A stretch of DNA of 5,873 bases from Planctomycetota bacterium (GTDB lineage Bacteria > Planctomycetota > Planctomycetia > Planctomycetales > Planctomycetaceae). The translations under genes and the position numbers were made by a program. The notes under the pieces were generated by a model. It ran no database searches. It saw only the letters and a list, made by a program, of their open reading frames with translations, and was not told where the DNA came from. Below are positions 5,657 to 5,873 of the stretch, piece after piece (the stretch's first letter is position 1; every line of letters starts with the position of its first letter). Location: contig JAEYWB010000884.1 of the NCBI GenBank assembly GCA_023429275.1, positions 1 through 5,873 of the forward strand, read 5' to 3'.

Positions 5657-5873
5657 CTACTTGGGCGTCTCTTCGGACTTCGCGAGCACCGGCTTCAGTT
5701 CGATCGTCACTTCGGTGCCGGTCTTCGGGAGCCGCTCCGTGTAGGGCTCAAACTCCAGCCCGCTGTCGTTCGACGCGGTGCTCTTCATCGCCACGTCGAT
5801 CATCGCGTCGCCGAAGTTCGCCACGCAGATCACGTTTCCCGCCTCGGCGAGATAGTACTGCGTTCCGTCGGAC
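5657..5873 (-). CDS. C-terminal part of a YdjY-like planctomycete protein (partial)
   Basis: Only the last 71 codons plus a TAG stop (5657-5659) lie in the window; the gene continues past the right edge. The visible peptide starts SDGTQYYLAEAGNVICVANFGDAM and goes on to IDVAMKSTASNDS, FEPYTERLPKTGTEVTIELKP, then a charged tail ending in ETPK. The pattern of 'YYLAEAGNVICVANF', a following Asp/Val-Ser segment, an aromatic-T-E-R-(I/L)-P stretch and a final beta strand before KP is what I recall from planctomycete proteins with a YdjY domain, whose biochemical role is unknown. No start, signal peptide or N-terminal domain can be seen. GC-rich third positions support real coding. It is convergent with the sigma/anti-sigma operon, so it is not part of it. 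Confidence 0.7.
   Translation of the reverse strand, partial: SDGTQYYLAEAGNVICVANFGDAMIDVAMKSTASNDSGLEFEPYTERLPKTGTEVTIELKPVLAKSEETPK

Overview
The window (about 65% GC by eye) looks like chromosomal DNA of a member of the Planctomycetota. The pointers are a soluble Hanks-type Ser/Thr kinase fused to a metabolic enzyme, an ECF sigma factor paired with a zinc-finger anti-sigma protein carrying a large FecR/HEAT-like ectodomain, a secreted 'VVHEWGTFT' protein of unknown function, and the end of a YdjY-like protein. This assignment rests on protein style, not on a marker gene.

Layout. Positions 1-408 hold no convincing gene. They contain inverted, 9-nt-periodic ACAGAG repeats (80-95 and 258-281) and several small inverted repeats in front of the first gene. 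Positions 409-1956 (+) encode a protein kinase joined in one reading frame to a complete nicotinamidase (PncA-like). A strong stem-loop (1973-2008) separates it from the convergent gene at 2023-3390 (-), an exported protein of unknown function. A 285-nt divergent intergenic region (3391-3675) with a perfect 7-bp stem-loop leads into a two-gene operon: an ECF sigma factor (3676-4257, TTG start) overlapping by 11 nt a membrane anti-sigma factor (4247-5527). Convergent to that operon, the last 71 codons of another gene (5657-5873, -) enter from the right edge.

How the parts may work together. The anti-sigma protein has an N-terminal zinc-binding Cys/His motif, one membrane span and a cysteine-containing FecR-like plus HEAT-like exterior, so it probably senses something outside the cytoplasm and releases the sigma factor. 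The divergent exported protein is a natural candidate target of that sigma factor, but this is only context. The kinase-nicotinamidase fusion is the most unusual item: it puts a signalling kinase and an NAD-salvage enzyme in one cytosolic polypeptide with all key residues of both present, which suggests phosphorylation control of nicotinamide deamidation or of an NAD-linked response.
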